NCBI RefSeq assembly: GCF_009711975.1
Contig: NZ_VIKW01000021.1
Span: 1 to 64,000 of the forward strand
DNA: 64,000 nucleotides
Direction of reading: 5' to 3'
From: Anabaena sp. UHCC 0204
Lineage (GTDB): Bacteria > Cyanobacteriota > Cyanobacteriia > Cyanobacteriales > Nostocaceae
In this document: positions 36,188 to 45,109 of the stretch, one piece after another
How positions within the stretch are numbered: the first letter of the stretch is position 1
Layout: each line of letters starts with the position of its first letter
Notes under the pieces: generated by a model
Told to the model about the DNA's origin: nothing
Seen by the model: only the letters and a program-made list of their open reading frames with translations
The model's database searches: none
Made by a program: the position numbers and the translations under genes

Positions 36188-37617
36188 AATTGTTTTCTCA
36201 ATTTAACTTTAGTCATTAATTCATCTTTAATCCGGTTTAAAATTGAAGTTTCATCTAATGTTGATAAAATTCGACTAACTACTGCTTTTGGTCCATCTGG
36301 TCCCCAATTTGCCCCATTTGCTAAATAAGTTTTGGTGACTTGTCCAATACCATAAGATGATACACCAGCTACTCCCGCTTGAGTAATAGCTATGGATAAA
36401 TAGGGTCCAATTGTCATGCCTGCGGTTGCTGTTGCAGAGATACCCAGTAAGGTTTTTAAACCACTTAAACCCAAGTTTGCTAATAATTCACTAGCACCAA
36501 TACCACCCATACTCAAGGCGATTTTTTGGAGTAATTGAACAGCACCGGCTTCTGTCATGGGGATACCGTAAAGTTTAGATAAGCCTAAAATTAAAGCAAT
36601 ATCAATAATTACGGCGCTTAATATATCAACTACAGTCACAGGATTGAGAGCGATCGCTAATGCTTTAGTTATTACTGCTTTCCAAATTAACTGATTGGCG
36701 TTTTCTTCCCTAATTATCAGTTTTCGTTGTACCAATTGTTCATTCACGTTATCAGCATAAAGCATAGTATTTAAAGCCACTAATGCTTTACCTTCACGTT
36801 GCAGAATTTCCAAAATTTTCAGCTTTAATTCTTCAACTTGCGATTTGCCTTTTTGCAATTTTATACCTCTTGTTCCATCTGGATTTTGTACCGCAATTTT
36901 GACCAGTGGAGAAGCTGCGGCCATGACAATTTCTGATGGTGAAAGTAATTCTCTTACCCGATCATCTCGAATTTTTTTGTAAATTACTTGTCTGTCTGTT
37001 TCGGGATATTGGTCAACTTTATTAAATACTAAAATTATCGGTTTACCTACTTCTCGCAACTGAGATAAAGCCATTTGTTCAATTTTAGTCATATCTCCAG
37101 AAATCACAAAGAGAATTAGATCGGCTTGTTTAGCAATTTGTTCAGCTAAAGCTGCGCGGGTTTCACCGTCTACTTCGTCTAATCCAGGAGTATCAATTAA
37201 TTCTACTTGGGATTGGCCATTGCTTGGTAATGTGGCTTTTAAAGTTCCTAAAGCTTCTTTGCTAATACTCCAATTAACTGTTTGAGCATCACGAGTAACA
37301 CCATGTAGGGGACCTGTAATAAAGACTTCTTGACCGACTAAAGCATTGAGAAGGGAAGATTTACCACGTCCTACCATTCCAAAAGCTGCAATTTGAACTA
37401 CCATACTTTCTAGTTTATCTAGCATGGTTTCTAAGTCGTTAATTTCCGTTTCTAAACCTGATTTTTCCGCAGGGGAAAGATCCAGATTATTAACTAAGTT
37501 TTTCAGTGCAGTTTTGGCTTGTTTATAGTTAAGTTCGGCTTGAATATCGTCAAAGGTAAAAATGGCGTTGTCTAGTTCTTCTTCCCAGTTGGGGATAGGT
37601 TCAGGTATTGTATTCAT
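36184..37617 (-). CDS. Membrane-associated GTPase with DUF697 domain
   Basis: About 477 residues. The GTPase domain has P-loop G-R-G-K-S-S-L-L-N-A-L-V-G, switch D-T-P-G-L-D, and N-K-V-D; the C-terminal half is a hydrophobic DUF697 region (about residues 320-455) that should insert into or lie on membrane. Dynamin/Era-like proteins of this type are common in cyanobacteria and plastids, role unsettled. The frame extends to 37686, but ATG 37617 matches the expected N-terminus and avoids running into a repeat. The TGA stop overlaps the next ATG. Confidence 0.87.
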   Translation of the reverse strand: MNTIPEPIPNWEEELDNAIFTFDDIQAELNYKQAKTALKNLVNNLDLSPAEKSGLETEINDLETMLDKLESMVVQIAAFGMVGRGKSSLLNALVGQEVFITGPLHGVTRDAQTVNWSISKEALGTLKATLPSNGQSQVELIDTPGLDEVDGETRAALAEQIAKQADLILFVISGDMTKIEQMALSQLREVGKPIILVFNKVDQYPETDRQVIYKKIRDDRVRELLSPSEIVMAAASPLVKIAVQNPDGTRGIKLQKGKSQVEELKLKILEILQREGKALVALNTMLYADNVNEQLVQRKLIIREENANQLIWKAVITKALAIALNPVTVVDILSAVIIDIALILGLSKLYGIPMTEAGAVQLLQKIALSMGGIGASELLANLGLSGLKTLLGISATATAGMTIGPYLSIAITQAGVAGVSSYGIGQVTKTYLANGANWGPDGPKAVVSRILSTLDETSILNRIKDELMTKVKLRKQL

Positions 37618-37671
37618 TTTAGGTGATTGGTAATTGGGAGGAGAAGAAAAAAATGTCCTTCTTTCTTCATC

Positions 37672-37763
37672 ATGACTTACGTACAAGTTAGGAAAGAACG
37701 AACCACGAAGGAACGAAGAACACGAAGAAAAGAGGGTTTCAGAGAGATTTTGCGTAAGTCCTA
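37672..37763. mobile_element. MITE family 1, copy 2 (92 bp, one degenerate end)
   Basis: The right end TTTTGCGTAAGTCCTA (37748-37763) is identical to copy 1. The left end TGACTTACGTACAAG is degenerate. The centre has ACGAAGGAACGAAG instead of the CGCAGAGGACG tract. It lies 55 bp upstream of the GTPase start. Confidence 0.75.
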
Positions 37764-37782
37764 TTCATTCTTCTTTCTGATA

Positions 37783-37882
37783 GCGCAGCGTGGCGTAAGC
37801 CATACTCCTATAAGGGCGAAGCATTCGGGTGATAAATTATCCATTTTTTGTCTAAGGCCATTTTCCGAATGCTTCGCCCCTA
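37783..37882. repeat. Small dispersed repeat plus 15-bp perfect inverted repeat
   Basis: Arms GGGCGAAGCATTCGG (37814-37828) and CCGAATGCTTCGCCC (37865-37879) pair perfectly around a 36-nt loop. Just before is GATAGCGCAGCGTGGCGTA (37784 on), a unit seen in variant form at 27865-27890, 49445-49475, 49705-49738 and 59320-59345. The element sits 13 bp from the stop of the ABC ATPase gene. Confidence 0.8.
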
Positions 37883-37894
37883 CGACTCCTGCGA

Positions 37895-38653
37895 TCATAC
37901 TAATTGGTGTAATTCATTGGGAGTAAGATGAGAATGAACAACTTCACCATCACGAAACCAAACAATCCGTTTAGTTTGACGCGCAACTTCTGATTCATGG
38001 GTGACGATCACAACGGTGATACCGCTGCTATTTAGTTCACTAAATAAGTCTAATACTTCTTGAGTAGTGTGAGAATCGAGTGCGCCGGTGGGTTCATCTG
38101 CGAGGAGAACAACAGGCTGGTTGACAATAGCGCGAGCGATCGCTACTCTTTGTTGTTGTCCACCTGATAATTGAGTAGGTTTGTTATGGAGACGATTTTC
38201 TAAACCAACTTTGATTAATGCAGATGTGGCTCGTTCTTTTCTTTCACTAATTTTCACACCAGCATATACCATTGGTAACATCACATTTTCTAAAGCTGTC
38301 AATTGGTTTAATAAATGGAATTGTTGAAAAACAAATCCTAGTTTTTTATTCCGAATATGCGCCAATTCTGTATCACTCATTTGAGCGACATTCAAATTAT
38401 CTAAATAATAATTTCCATTAGTAGGACGATCTAAACAACCAATAATATTCATGGCTGTTGATTTACCTGAACCAGAAGGACCCATAATTGAACAATATTC
38501 ACCTTGTTCTATCACTAAATTGACTTGATTGAGTGCCTTTACTTCTGTTTCCCCAATCCCATAAACTTTGAAAATATCTTCTAAACGAATAATTCCTGAT
38601 TCTGGTGTAGAAAGGGGAATATTTGCATCATTAAAAGTCAGAGTATTAGCCAT
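37895..38653 (-). CDS. MacB-type ABC transporter ATPase
   Basis: A 252-residue ATPase of the LolD/MacB class. Walker [10 protein letters not shown], the signature [14 protein letters not shown] and Walker [12 protein letters not shown] are intact. It powers the permease encoded 30 bp upstream; with the HlyD-like adaptor these form a tripartite efflux pump that would use a TolC-type channel encoded elsewhere. Third gene of the operon adaptor-permease-ATPase, likely controlled by the TetR protein at 41832-42425. Confidence 0.93.
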   Translation of the reverse strand: MANTLTFNDANIPLSTPESGIIRLEDIFKVYGIGETEVKALNQVNLVIEQGEYCSIMGPSGSGKSTAMNIIGCLDRPTNGNYYLDNLNVAQMSDTELAHIRNKKLGFVFQQFHLLNQLTALENVMLPMVYAGVKISERKERATSALIKVGLENRLHNKPTQLSGGQQQRVAIARAIVNQPVVLLADEPTGALDSHTTQEVLDLFSELNSSGITVVIVTHESEVARQTKRIVWFRDGEVVHSHLTPNELHQLV

Positions 38654-38683
38654 AAATATTGATTGCCTTTTTTAAATTAAAAA

Positions 38684-39901
38684 TTACGCTGTTCTCAGTG
38701 CTACCATGGGATCAAGTTGAGCCGCACGACGAGCCGGAACAACACCAAAAAATAAACCAATACTCCCAGAAACACTAGCAGCTAATATGACCGCAGAAGG
38801 AGATATACCAGCTTGTAAAGGTGTAACCATACTAATTAAAATCACACTTCCACCACCTAAAGCAATTCCCAATATACCACCAGCAATTGAGAGAATCACT
38901 GCTTCAATCATGAATTGAATTAAGATGTCTTGTTGAGTTGCACCAATGGCTTTTCTGAGTCCAATTTCTTGGGTACGTTCAGTAACAGAAACGAGCATAA
39001 TATTCATGATTCCAATTCCACCAACTAATAGGGAAATACCGGCAATGGCAGCTAACATTAAAGTTAAGCCATTTGTAATCGTGCTAATAATATCTAAAAT
39101 GTTTTTCTGAGTCCGAATTGTAAAATCATCTTCCTGGGTAATCTTGTGACGTAATCGCAATAAATTGGTAAGTTGAAATTCTGCCGCTCTAATGCTATTT
39201 TCATCTTTAGCAGATACAGAAATCAAAGATAAATCAATCCCATAGGGAGATGTTCTCCCCACAATACGACCGGACATAGTAGTAATGGGAATAAAGGCAA
39301 TATCATCATTGTTATTTCCTAAAAATGTCCCTTTAGCTACGGTTAAACCAATCACTTCAAAACTAACATTTTTAATGCGGATATTTTGACCAATGGGACT
39401 TTGATTACCAAACAGTTTTCTTGCTAATTCTGGACCTAATACCACCACTGGTAAACTACGTTTAATATCTAATTCATTGAAAAATCTTCCTTTTTCTATT
39501 TCAACACTCCGCACAGCGAGATAATTAGGAGTAGTCCCAATAATGGAACTACTAGAGTTTTTGTTGCGGTAGGTAATAGTAGTTCTGGTATTAATTTCTG
39601 GAGCAACATCTTTAATAGCACGAACTTGTTTAGCTATAGCTTTAGCATCTTCTAAAACTAAAGTTTTGGGTATCTCTATGACTCGGTTACGACTTTCTGG
39701 ACTACCAGGAATGATAAATAGTAAATTAGGTCCCAAAGATTCAAATTGTTCAGTAGCTAATTTTTGCGCTCCTTCTCCAATCCCAATCATGGCAATAACT
39801 GAAGCATTACCGATGATAATTCCTAACATTGTTAAACTACTTCTCAGCTTATTAGCTAATAAAGTAGTAGTTGCCATTTTTACACTTTCTAAAATATCCA
39901 T
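38684..39901 (-). CDS. MacB-type ABC transporter permease
   Basis: A 405-residue FtsX/MacB permease: N-terminal membrane segment with the block N-K-L-R-S-S-L-T-M-L-G-I-I-I-G, a large periplasmic domain (about 50-280) and three C-terminal membrane segments with E-I-G-L-R-K-A-I-G-A. It has no fused ATPase, which is encoded separately next to it. It works by mechanotransmission, driving substrate through adaptor and outer-membrane channel. The N-terminus differs from DevC of heterocyst glycolipid export, so that role is not favoured. Confidence 0.93.
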   Translation of the reverse strand: MDILESVKMATTTLLANKLRSSLTMLGIIIGNASVIAMIGIGEGAQKLATEQFESLGPNLLFIIPGSPESRNRVIEIPKTLVLEDAKAIAKQVRAIKDVAPEINTRTTITYRNKNSSSSIIGTTPNYLAVRSVEIEKGRFFNELDIKRSLPVVVLGPELARKLFGNQSPIGQNIRIKNVSFEVIGLTVAKGTFLGNNNDDIAFIPITTMSGRIVGRTSPYGIDLSLISVSAKDENSIRAAEFQLTNLLRLRHKITQEDDFTIRTQKNILDIISTITNGLTLMLAAIAGISLLVGGIGIMNIMLVSVTERTQEIGLRKAIGATQQDILIQFMIEAVILSIAGGILGIALGGGSVILISMVTPLQAGISPSAVILAASVSGSIGLFFGVVPARRAAQLDPMVALRTA

Positions 39902-40024
39902 AATTTTGTTAAATGTGAAATTTACAATTCAATTCCTAATTCCTCTTTTAATTCAGCCAATGTCTGAGTCCATTCTCAAGACAGAAATAAAAGTTTAACA
40001 TTTTCATGCAATCTTCATAAATTA

Positions 40025-41500
40025 CTATTGCGATGGTTTACGCCCCTTCTCTTTAGGTAGTTCAATAAATACCCTTTCTCCAGCTTTTAAACCATCTAAA
40101 ACCTGAATTTGACTATCAATATTTGCCCCAATTTTCACCGGACGAAATTCTGGTTTATTCTGAGTATCTGCCACCCAAACACCTGTTTTTCCTGATTGGG
40201 TAACAATCACCTCTTGGGGAATTAACAAAGCATTATCAACAGTATCACCAATAAAAGTGACTTCACTAACATTCATTCCTGAACGTAATTTATCTTTGCC
40301 TGTATTCAAATTCACTCGTACTTGAAAAGATGTCACATTTTGATCTACTACAGCTTCAGGAGCAATCAAACGCACAGTACCTTGAAACACTTCATCTGGA
40401 TAAGCATCAACAATAATTTCTACTTTTTGTCCTTGTTTAATTTGGGATATATCTACTTCAGGAACATTAGCTAAAACTTCTAAACCTTTAGCTAAAGCGA
40501 CTATCGAAGTTGAGGTAGCAGAAGCATTACTAGAAGCGGAAATTGCTGGACTTACATATCCTCCTAATGTGGCATATCTCTGGGTAATAATTCCCGAAAA
40601 AGGAGCGCGAATAATTGTATCTTCTAATTGTACTTGTTGTTGTTGTAATTGAGCCGCTGCTGCAACTACCGCTGCTTTGAATCTGGCAATTTCTTCGGGA
40701 CGATTACCATTTTCTAATTTTCGTAATCCTTCCCGTTCTTGATTAACTATTGCTTGTTGCCTTTGAATATCTTCGGTGCGGTTGCCAATTTGCAATAAAG
40801 ATAATCGTTTTTGAGCTTCTTGCAAATTAGCTTTTGCTTTTCTATCTTCACTGATATATTGTTCTAAAGTATCTTGGGAAATAGCGCCTTCTTTGGCCAA
40901 ATCTTGATTACGTTTTAACCTCGATTGAGTTAGTTCTACAGAAGCTTTTGCTGAGTCTACTTGAGCCTGTGCTTGTTGAATTTCCTGTAAACGATTTCCA
41001 TCACGGGCGATCGCTAATTGTGCCTGTGCTTGGGCTACACGGGCTTTAGCTTGGGCAATATCTTCGGGACGAGTTCCAGCTTGACTTTCCGCTAACTGTG
41101 CCTTTGTCTGTTCTAAGTTAGCTTTGTATTGGAGAATTCGCATTCTAATTTCCGAATTATCCATACGCGCAATAATTTGTCCTTTTTCTACAGTTTCTCC
41201 TTGTTCAACTTTTAAATCTGCTAAAAGTCCTGGACTTTTAGGACTAATATTCACACTTTCAACCGGTTGTACTTTTCCACTAGCAGTAATTCTCACGGTG
41301 ACGCTTTGTGCTGCCACAGGAACAGTCAATTTACTAATATCTGGCGGTTTATTTCTTTCTTGTATGGTTTTGATAGTGGTTGTTGTTCCCACGATTAAGA
41401 CACCACTAGCGATTAAACCCATTAACCAACGCAATGGATATTTAACTTTTTTGCGAATTAAGGGAATTTCTATGTAGAACGTCATATTATTTGGCAGCAA
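40025..41500 (-). CDS. HlyD/MacA-type periplasmic adaptor
   Basis: A 491-residue membrane fusion protein. One N-terminal membrane segment (about 20-42) anchors it; a biotinyl-lipoyl-like domain follows, then a long alpha-helical hairpin (about 115-285) rich in Ala, Gln and Glu with repeats of A-x-G-N-R-x-E-x-I, and a beta-barrel and membrane-proximal part. The hairpin is longer than in MacA. It links the MacB-like permease to an outer-membrane channel. First gene of the efflux operon. The 331-bp leader contains a TetR-type operator at 41779-41797 and a CGCAGATAAACGCAGAT repeat near 41705-41735. Confidence 0.92.
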   Translation of the reverse strand: MLPNNMTFYIEIPLIRKKVKYPLRWLMGLIASGVLIVGTTTTIKTIQERNKPPDISKLTVPVAAQSVTVRITASGKVQPVESVNISPKSPGLLADLKVEQGETVEKGQIIARMDNSEIRMRILQYKANLEQTKAQLAESQAGTRPEDIAQAKARVAQAQAQLAIARDGNRLQEIQQAQAQVDSAKASVELTQSRLKRNQDLAKEGAISQDTLEQYISEDRKAKANLQEAQKRLSLLQIGNRTEDIQRQQAIVNQEREGLRKLENGNRPEEIARFKAAVVAAAAQLQQQQVQLEDTIIRAPFSGIITQRYATLGGYVSPAISASSNASATSTSIVALAKGLEVLANVPEVDISQIKQGQKVEIIVDAYPDEVFQGTVRLIAPEAVVDQNVTSFQVRVNLNTGKDKLRSGMNVSEVTFIGDTVDNALLIPQEVIVTQSGKTGVWVADTQNKPEFRPVKIGANIDSQIQVLDGLKAGERVFIELPKEKGRKPSQ

Positions 41501-41778
41501 TTACTAAAATTGAAGGTTGTTAATTGTTTTGGAATTGAAGATGCAAAAATACTATTTGTAAAAGTCATAAAATTAATACATTCTTGAGTATTAACTTTCA
41601 TTGATACTAACAATTAAATCTAGGATGAGCCATCACCTGATTGGGTGAATATATAGCAATTCTCATTTTAGTGAGGTACAAGAAGTAAAAAATTAACCGC
41701 AGATGTAAGAGGATAAACGCAGATAAACGCAGATGAATATGTAATAATTACCAATCAAATAGCACCACCAATAAAATG

Positions 41779-41797
41779 TAAGTAATCACTTATTAAT
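41779..41797. promoter_or_regulatory. Probable TetR operator before the efflux operon
   Basis: TAAGT-AATC-ACTTA is a perfect inverted repeat, and the 15 bases from 41783 match 14 of 15 with 42437-42451 in the tetR upstream region (shared GTARTCACTTATTAAT). It lies about 280 bp upstream of the adaptor start. Confidence 0.65.
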
Positions 41798-41831
41798 CCT
41801 TGAAAAAAAAGGTTAAGGTGAAGTTGTACAA

Positions 41832-42425
41832 TTAATCTTGAATGGGTGCAATTCCTTGCCAAACAATATCTACGAGATTCTGGACAAAGATTGTTTCTTC
41901 GGTTTTGATAAATTCTCCGGGGTGCATTTGCTCTAAAAAAACATAGTTCATTAATGATCCTAACAATATCATAGCAATAGTCTGAGGGTCGCTAGGGCGC
42001 AAACGTCCTTGTTCTATTTCTTTTGCTAGGAAGTTAGTAAATACTTTGACCTCGCGGATAGGTTTTGATTTGATTATACTTGCCGTTTCTGGAAGTAGAT
42101 TACCGCACGCTTTTAACATCATCAATCGTGGCATCACTTGACGATGAAACTCTAAGGTTTGTAGACACAAATTAATGAGGTTTTCTCTGAGATTCCCTTT
42201 TCCAGATAAAGAATCCAGTTCTTCCACCCAAGGGGGTCTTTCCGCAATTCCCATTGACGCAAAAAATAGTTTTTCTTTGGTTGAAAAGCGTTTAAAAATA
42301 GATGCTTCCGAAATTCCAGCTTTTTGGGCAATTTCTAAGGTTGAAGCCCCAAATCCTTGTTGCAGAAATATTTCCCGGGCTGCATCTAAAATTTGCTCAT
42401 TAGTGATTTTTGTTGTGCGTGCCAT
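41832..42425 (-). CDS. TetR/AcrR-family transcriptional repressor
   Basis: About 197 residues. The N-terminal helix-turn-helix spans residues 10-50: I-L-D-A-A-R-E-I-F, F-G-A-S-T-L-E-I-A-Q-K-A-G-I-S-E-A-S-I-F-K-R-F. The C-terminal part should bind a small hydrophobic inducer. The frame opens at 42443, but ATG 42425 leaves the operator at 42427-42448 outside the gene. It lies upstream of the efflux operon on the same strand, and both its own promoter and that operon carry a matching operator, so it probably represses itself and the pump. Confidence 0.9.
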   Translation of the reverse strand: MARTTKITNEQILDAAREIFLQQGFGASTLEIAQKAGISEASIFKRFSTKEKLFFASMGIAERPPWVEELDSLSGKGNLRENLINLCLQTLEFHRQVMPRLMMLKACGNLLPETASIIKSKPIREVKVFTNFLAKEIEQGRLRPSDPQTIAMILLGSLMNYVFLEQMHPGEFIKTEETIFVQNLVDIVWQGIAPIQD

Positions 42426-42426
42426 A

Positions 42427-42448
42427 AATAAGTGTGTAGTCACTTATT
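42427..42448. promoter_or_regulatory. TetR autoregulatory operator, perfect inverted repeat
   Basis: AATAAGTG and CACTTATT pair perfectly around a 6-nt spacer, directly upstream of the tetR start. The half-site CACTTATTAAT recurs at 41788-41797. Confidence 0.75.
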
Positions 42449-42557
42449 AATTTAACAGTTGTTAATTGTCTTGTCAAGAACAAGAACCAGGAATTTTACA
42501 GATTTTTGCAAATTAGTCAAAGCGGATTTGGCTGTGCTAACTCTCTCATTTATGCAA

Positions 42558-43691
42558 TTAAATTGTCATCGGTGACTCAACATAAAGAGTTGGTTCTTTC
42601 ATGGTAAATTCTATGCCGTAACTAAGCAACTTTTTAGAAATATGTTCATTGGCTAATTCCAATAACCGCTTACGAAAATCAATTGAATTTTCATGAGAAC
42701 CCAAAATAAAGAAACTCACCCTAGCGCGAACTCCTGATTTATCTTCTTGGGGAAATAAGTTAATTTTGGTACTGTTAGGATCAATTCCAAATAAAGTATT
42801 GGTACTTTCCTTGATCACTTTTTCTAGTAATGCTTCTTCAGCTTTTTCTAGGAAGCGAGCAAAATCAAGATAAAGTAAAACCATTAACTTTTTACCTCTG
42901 GTGATATTTTCAATATCAACTTTGGCCATAACTGAATTAGGAACAATTACCAAGGTACTTTTTGCAGCAGTTCTTAGTTTTGTAGAACGTAAACCAATAG
43001 ATTCTATGCGAGCAAATAATATCCCTTGAGAACTTAAATTGACACGAATGTATTCTCCAGGAACAAAAGGACGATCTAGATATAAAACAATTGTGCCAAA
43101 TATTTGTTCTAAAGTGCTTTGAGCAGCAAAAGCAACAGCTATACCCCCAATACCCAAACCGGCAATTAAACCTATTAAGTTGATATTTTGACTCTGGGCA
43201 AATGCTAAAGCGGCTATAAACCCAATCATGATATTAAAAACAGTTTCCGAAACCAGTAGTAATTCGTCAATTTCTAACCCTACTTTGCGAATTAACTCAA
43301 TGCCATAGACGCGCAGAACTTGACGAAACAAGCGAGATACTAAAGCTGCAAAACTGCTAATTACTGCTAAATTTAGAAAAAATTTCAGGAATAGATAAAA
43401 GCCTGAATATTGTTGCAGTAAATTTGTAGATACAGAAATAAGAACGAAAGTACCTGTAATTTTCAGGAGGTTTTCTAGAGGATCAATTAAGCTTTCATAA
43501 ATCTTGACTATTGTCTGGGGTGTAAATTTATGAACAACTATTTTTAACAACCCAGGAGTATATTTACCAACTAACAAAGAGATGAGAAAAAAGAAACAGA
43601 AAATTCCTAAATTTATTCCTAATAAAATCAGAAATTTGCGTGTTTCTTCATCTATTGACAACCAAGTTTGAATATCAACTAAAATCTGCAT
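42558..43691 (-). CDS. MscS-family mechanosensitive channel
   Basis: A 377-residue membrane protein. About four N-terminal membrane segments are followed by the pore helix with G-L-G-I-G-G-I-A-V-A-F-A-A-Q-S near residue 180 and the beta-domain D-R-P-F-V-P-G-E-Y, then the alpha/beta C-terminal domain. MscS channels open under membrane tension and release osmolytes. It is 17 bp downstream of a paralogue, so the two form an operon. Differences in their N-termini suggest different gating or partner specificity. Confidence 0.92.
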   Translation of the reverse strand: MQILVDIQTWLSIDEETRKFLILLGINLGIFCFFFLISLLVGKYTPGLLKIVVHKFTPQTIVKIYESLIDPLENLLKITGTFVLISVSTNLLQQYSGFYLFLKFFLNLAVISSFAALVSRLFRQVLRVYGIELIRKVGLEIDELLLVSETVFNIMIGFIAALAFAQSQNINLIGLIAGLGIGGIAVAFAAQSTLEQIFGTIVLYLDRPFVPGEYIRVNLSSQGILFARIESIGLRSTKLRTAAKSTLVIVPNSVMAKVDIENITRGKKLMVLLYLDFARFLEKAEEALLEKVIKESTNTLFGIDPNSTKINLFPQEDKSGVRARVSFFILGSHENSIDFRKRLLELANEHISKKLLSYGIEFTMKEPTLYVESPMTI

Positions 43692-43708
43692 TTTATGTAC
43701 TTACTTGT

Positions 43709-44692
43709 TTAAATTGTGATGGGTGCATCAATATTAACTGGTTCATCTGCAACATCAAAATCAATACCAAATCCTTGAAGCTGCATAGTAATATTTTGTT
43801 TAGCTATGTCTAGTAATTGATGACGTATATCCATACCTATTTCACCAGCACCGAGAATAAAAAAGCTAATTTGTGCCTGAGTAGTATTATTTTTTTCTTT
43901 GTGGTATATATCTTTAAAATTCACTTCTGTATTCCGGGAATCTATGCCAAATAAATCTTTGCTACTTTCTAAGATCACTTGACGAATTAAAGCTTTTTCG
44001 TTGTCATTAATTTCTTGATAGAATTTCAAATAAATTAAGGAAACAACTTTTTTGCCGCCGGTAAAATTTTCGATACTTAATTGTATGAGGGAATCATTGG
44101 GAACTATAGTTAAAGTTCCTTTACCGGAATTTCTAATTTTTGTAGAACGTAAACCTATTGATTCTACTCTACCAAATGTCCCATCAGGTAAACCAATATA
44201 ATCATCAACCACAAAAGGTCTATCAATATAAATTACAATTCCACCTAATAACTGTTGCAAGGTTTGTTTAGCTGCAAATGCTAATGCAACTCCACCGATT
44301 CCTAAACTCGTTACTAAACCTAAAAGATTGATTTGATGAGTCTGGGCAAAAATGCAGAAGATGATTATAGAAATGAGACCTTTGGCGATAATATTAGATA
44401 CTATTAATATTTCACCATTCATTTTTTGCTTAATAGCTGACTCTAGCAAGTAATAATTGAAGAATTTATCAAATAGTCGAGAGGTTAAGACACCTACGAC
44501 AATGGCTATTGATAAACCCAGGGGAATTTCTATATATTTAAGCCAACTTTTTTGTAGAACGATTAATAAGAAAATATCACTAATGCTCAATAAACAAGTA
44601 AATATTAGCCATTTTTGGTAAGGTGTAATAATTTGTTCATAAATTTTCTGTAATTGAGGTGAGAAAAACTGAGTAATGATTGATTCATTCAT
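43709..44692 (-). CDS. MscS-family mechanosensitive channel, paralogue
   Basis: A 327-residue MscS-like protein with about four membrane segments, pore helix S-L-G-I-G-G-V-A-L-A-F-A-A-K-Q and the D-R-P-F-V-V-D-D-Y-I block. It is shorter at the N-terminus than its downstream paralogue but closely similar from the pore onward, so the pair arose by tandem duplication. It is first in the two-gene operon. The 417-bp region upstream is filled with repeats. Confidence 0.92.
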   Translation of the reverse strand: MNESIITQFFSPQLQKIYEQIITPYQKWLIFTCLLSISDIFLLIVLQKSWLKYIEIPLGLSIAIVVGVLTSRLFDKFFNYYLLESAIKQKMNGEILIVSNIIAKGLISIIIFCIFAQTHQINLLGLVTSLGIGGVALAFAAKQTLQQLLGGIVIYIDRPFVVDDYIGLPDGTFGRVESIGLRSTKIRNSGKGTLTIVPNDSLIQLSIENFTGGKKVVSLIYLKFYQEINDNEKALIRQVILESSKDLFGIDSRNTEVNFKDIYHKEKNNTTQAQISFFILGAGEIGMDIRHQLLDIAKQNITMQLQGFGIDFDVADEPVNIDAPITI

Positions 44693-44799
44693 GTTTTGCT
44701 AACTTACAGAGACAATAAATTAAGAAGCCATTGAAAATGTCATCTCGTATGACACTATATACTATTCTCTATAACTTTTGCTCAACGGATTTTAATATT

Positions 44800-44886
44800 G
44801 GGCGATTATAAATCGCTACTACACAAACAAAGTCCACCTCCGTGGACTCATGAAAATTAAGGGTTTTGTCTGTTTATTTGTGATTT
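44800..44886. repeat. Inverted repeat family 6, copy 1
   Basis: Begins GCGATTATAAATCGCTACT, contains the perfect palindrome AGTCCACCTCCGTGGACT (about 44831-44848) and ends GTTTATTTGTGATTTC, roughly the inverse of the start. A related copy occupies about 49395-49500 in the other orientation and carries an extra insert. Confidence 0.65.
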
Positions 44887-44896
44887 CCAGTCGTTA

Positions 44897-45085
44897 AGGG
44901 ACTTCCAAGAAATAAATTATCTAGAGTAACGTTAGCGTAGCGTGCGTGCAGCGCATACCGCAGAGGCGCAGAGGAATAAGGGTTTGAGTGGTCACTGAGC
45001 TTGCAATGCCCTGAGCGAAGCCGAAGGGTCGAAGTGAGGTTTTTTACGTTAGGTGGTTGAGTGTTTTTTTATTTGGAAGTCCCTA
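44897..45085. mobile_element. MITE family 5 (about 189 bp) carrying nested small repeats
   Basis: Ends AAGGGACTTCCAAGAAATAA and TTATTTGGAAGTCCCTA are inverted. Inside are a GCGTAGCGTGCGTGCAGCGC unit, a CGCAGAGGCGCAGAGG tract, and TGCCCTGAGCGAAGCCGAAGGG, the same unit as at 49355-49380 and in cimA. No coding capacity. Confidence 0.75.
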
Positions 45086-45109
45086 AAATTCGGAATTTTT
45101 CTGCAAAAA

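Noticed and set aside
37895-41500. DevBCA heterocyst glycolipid exporter
   Set aside because: Gene order is similar, but the permease is of the MacB/FtsX type and the operon has a TetR regulator.
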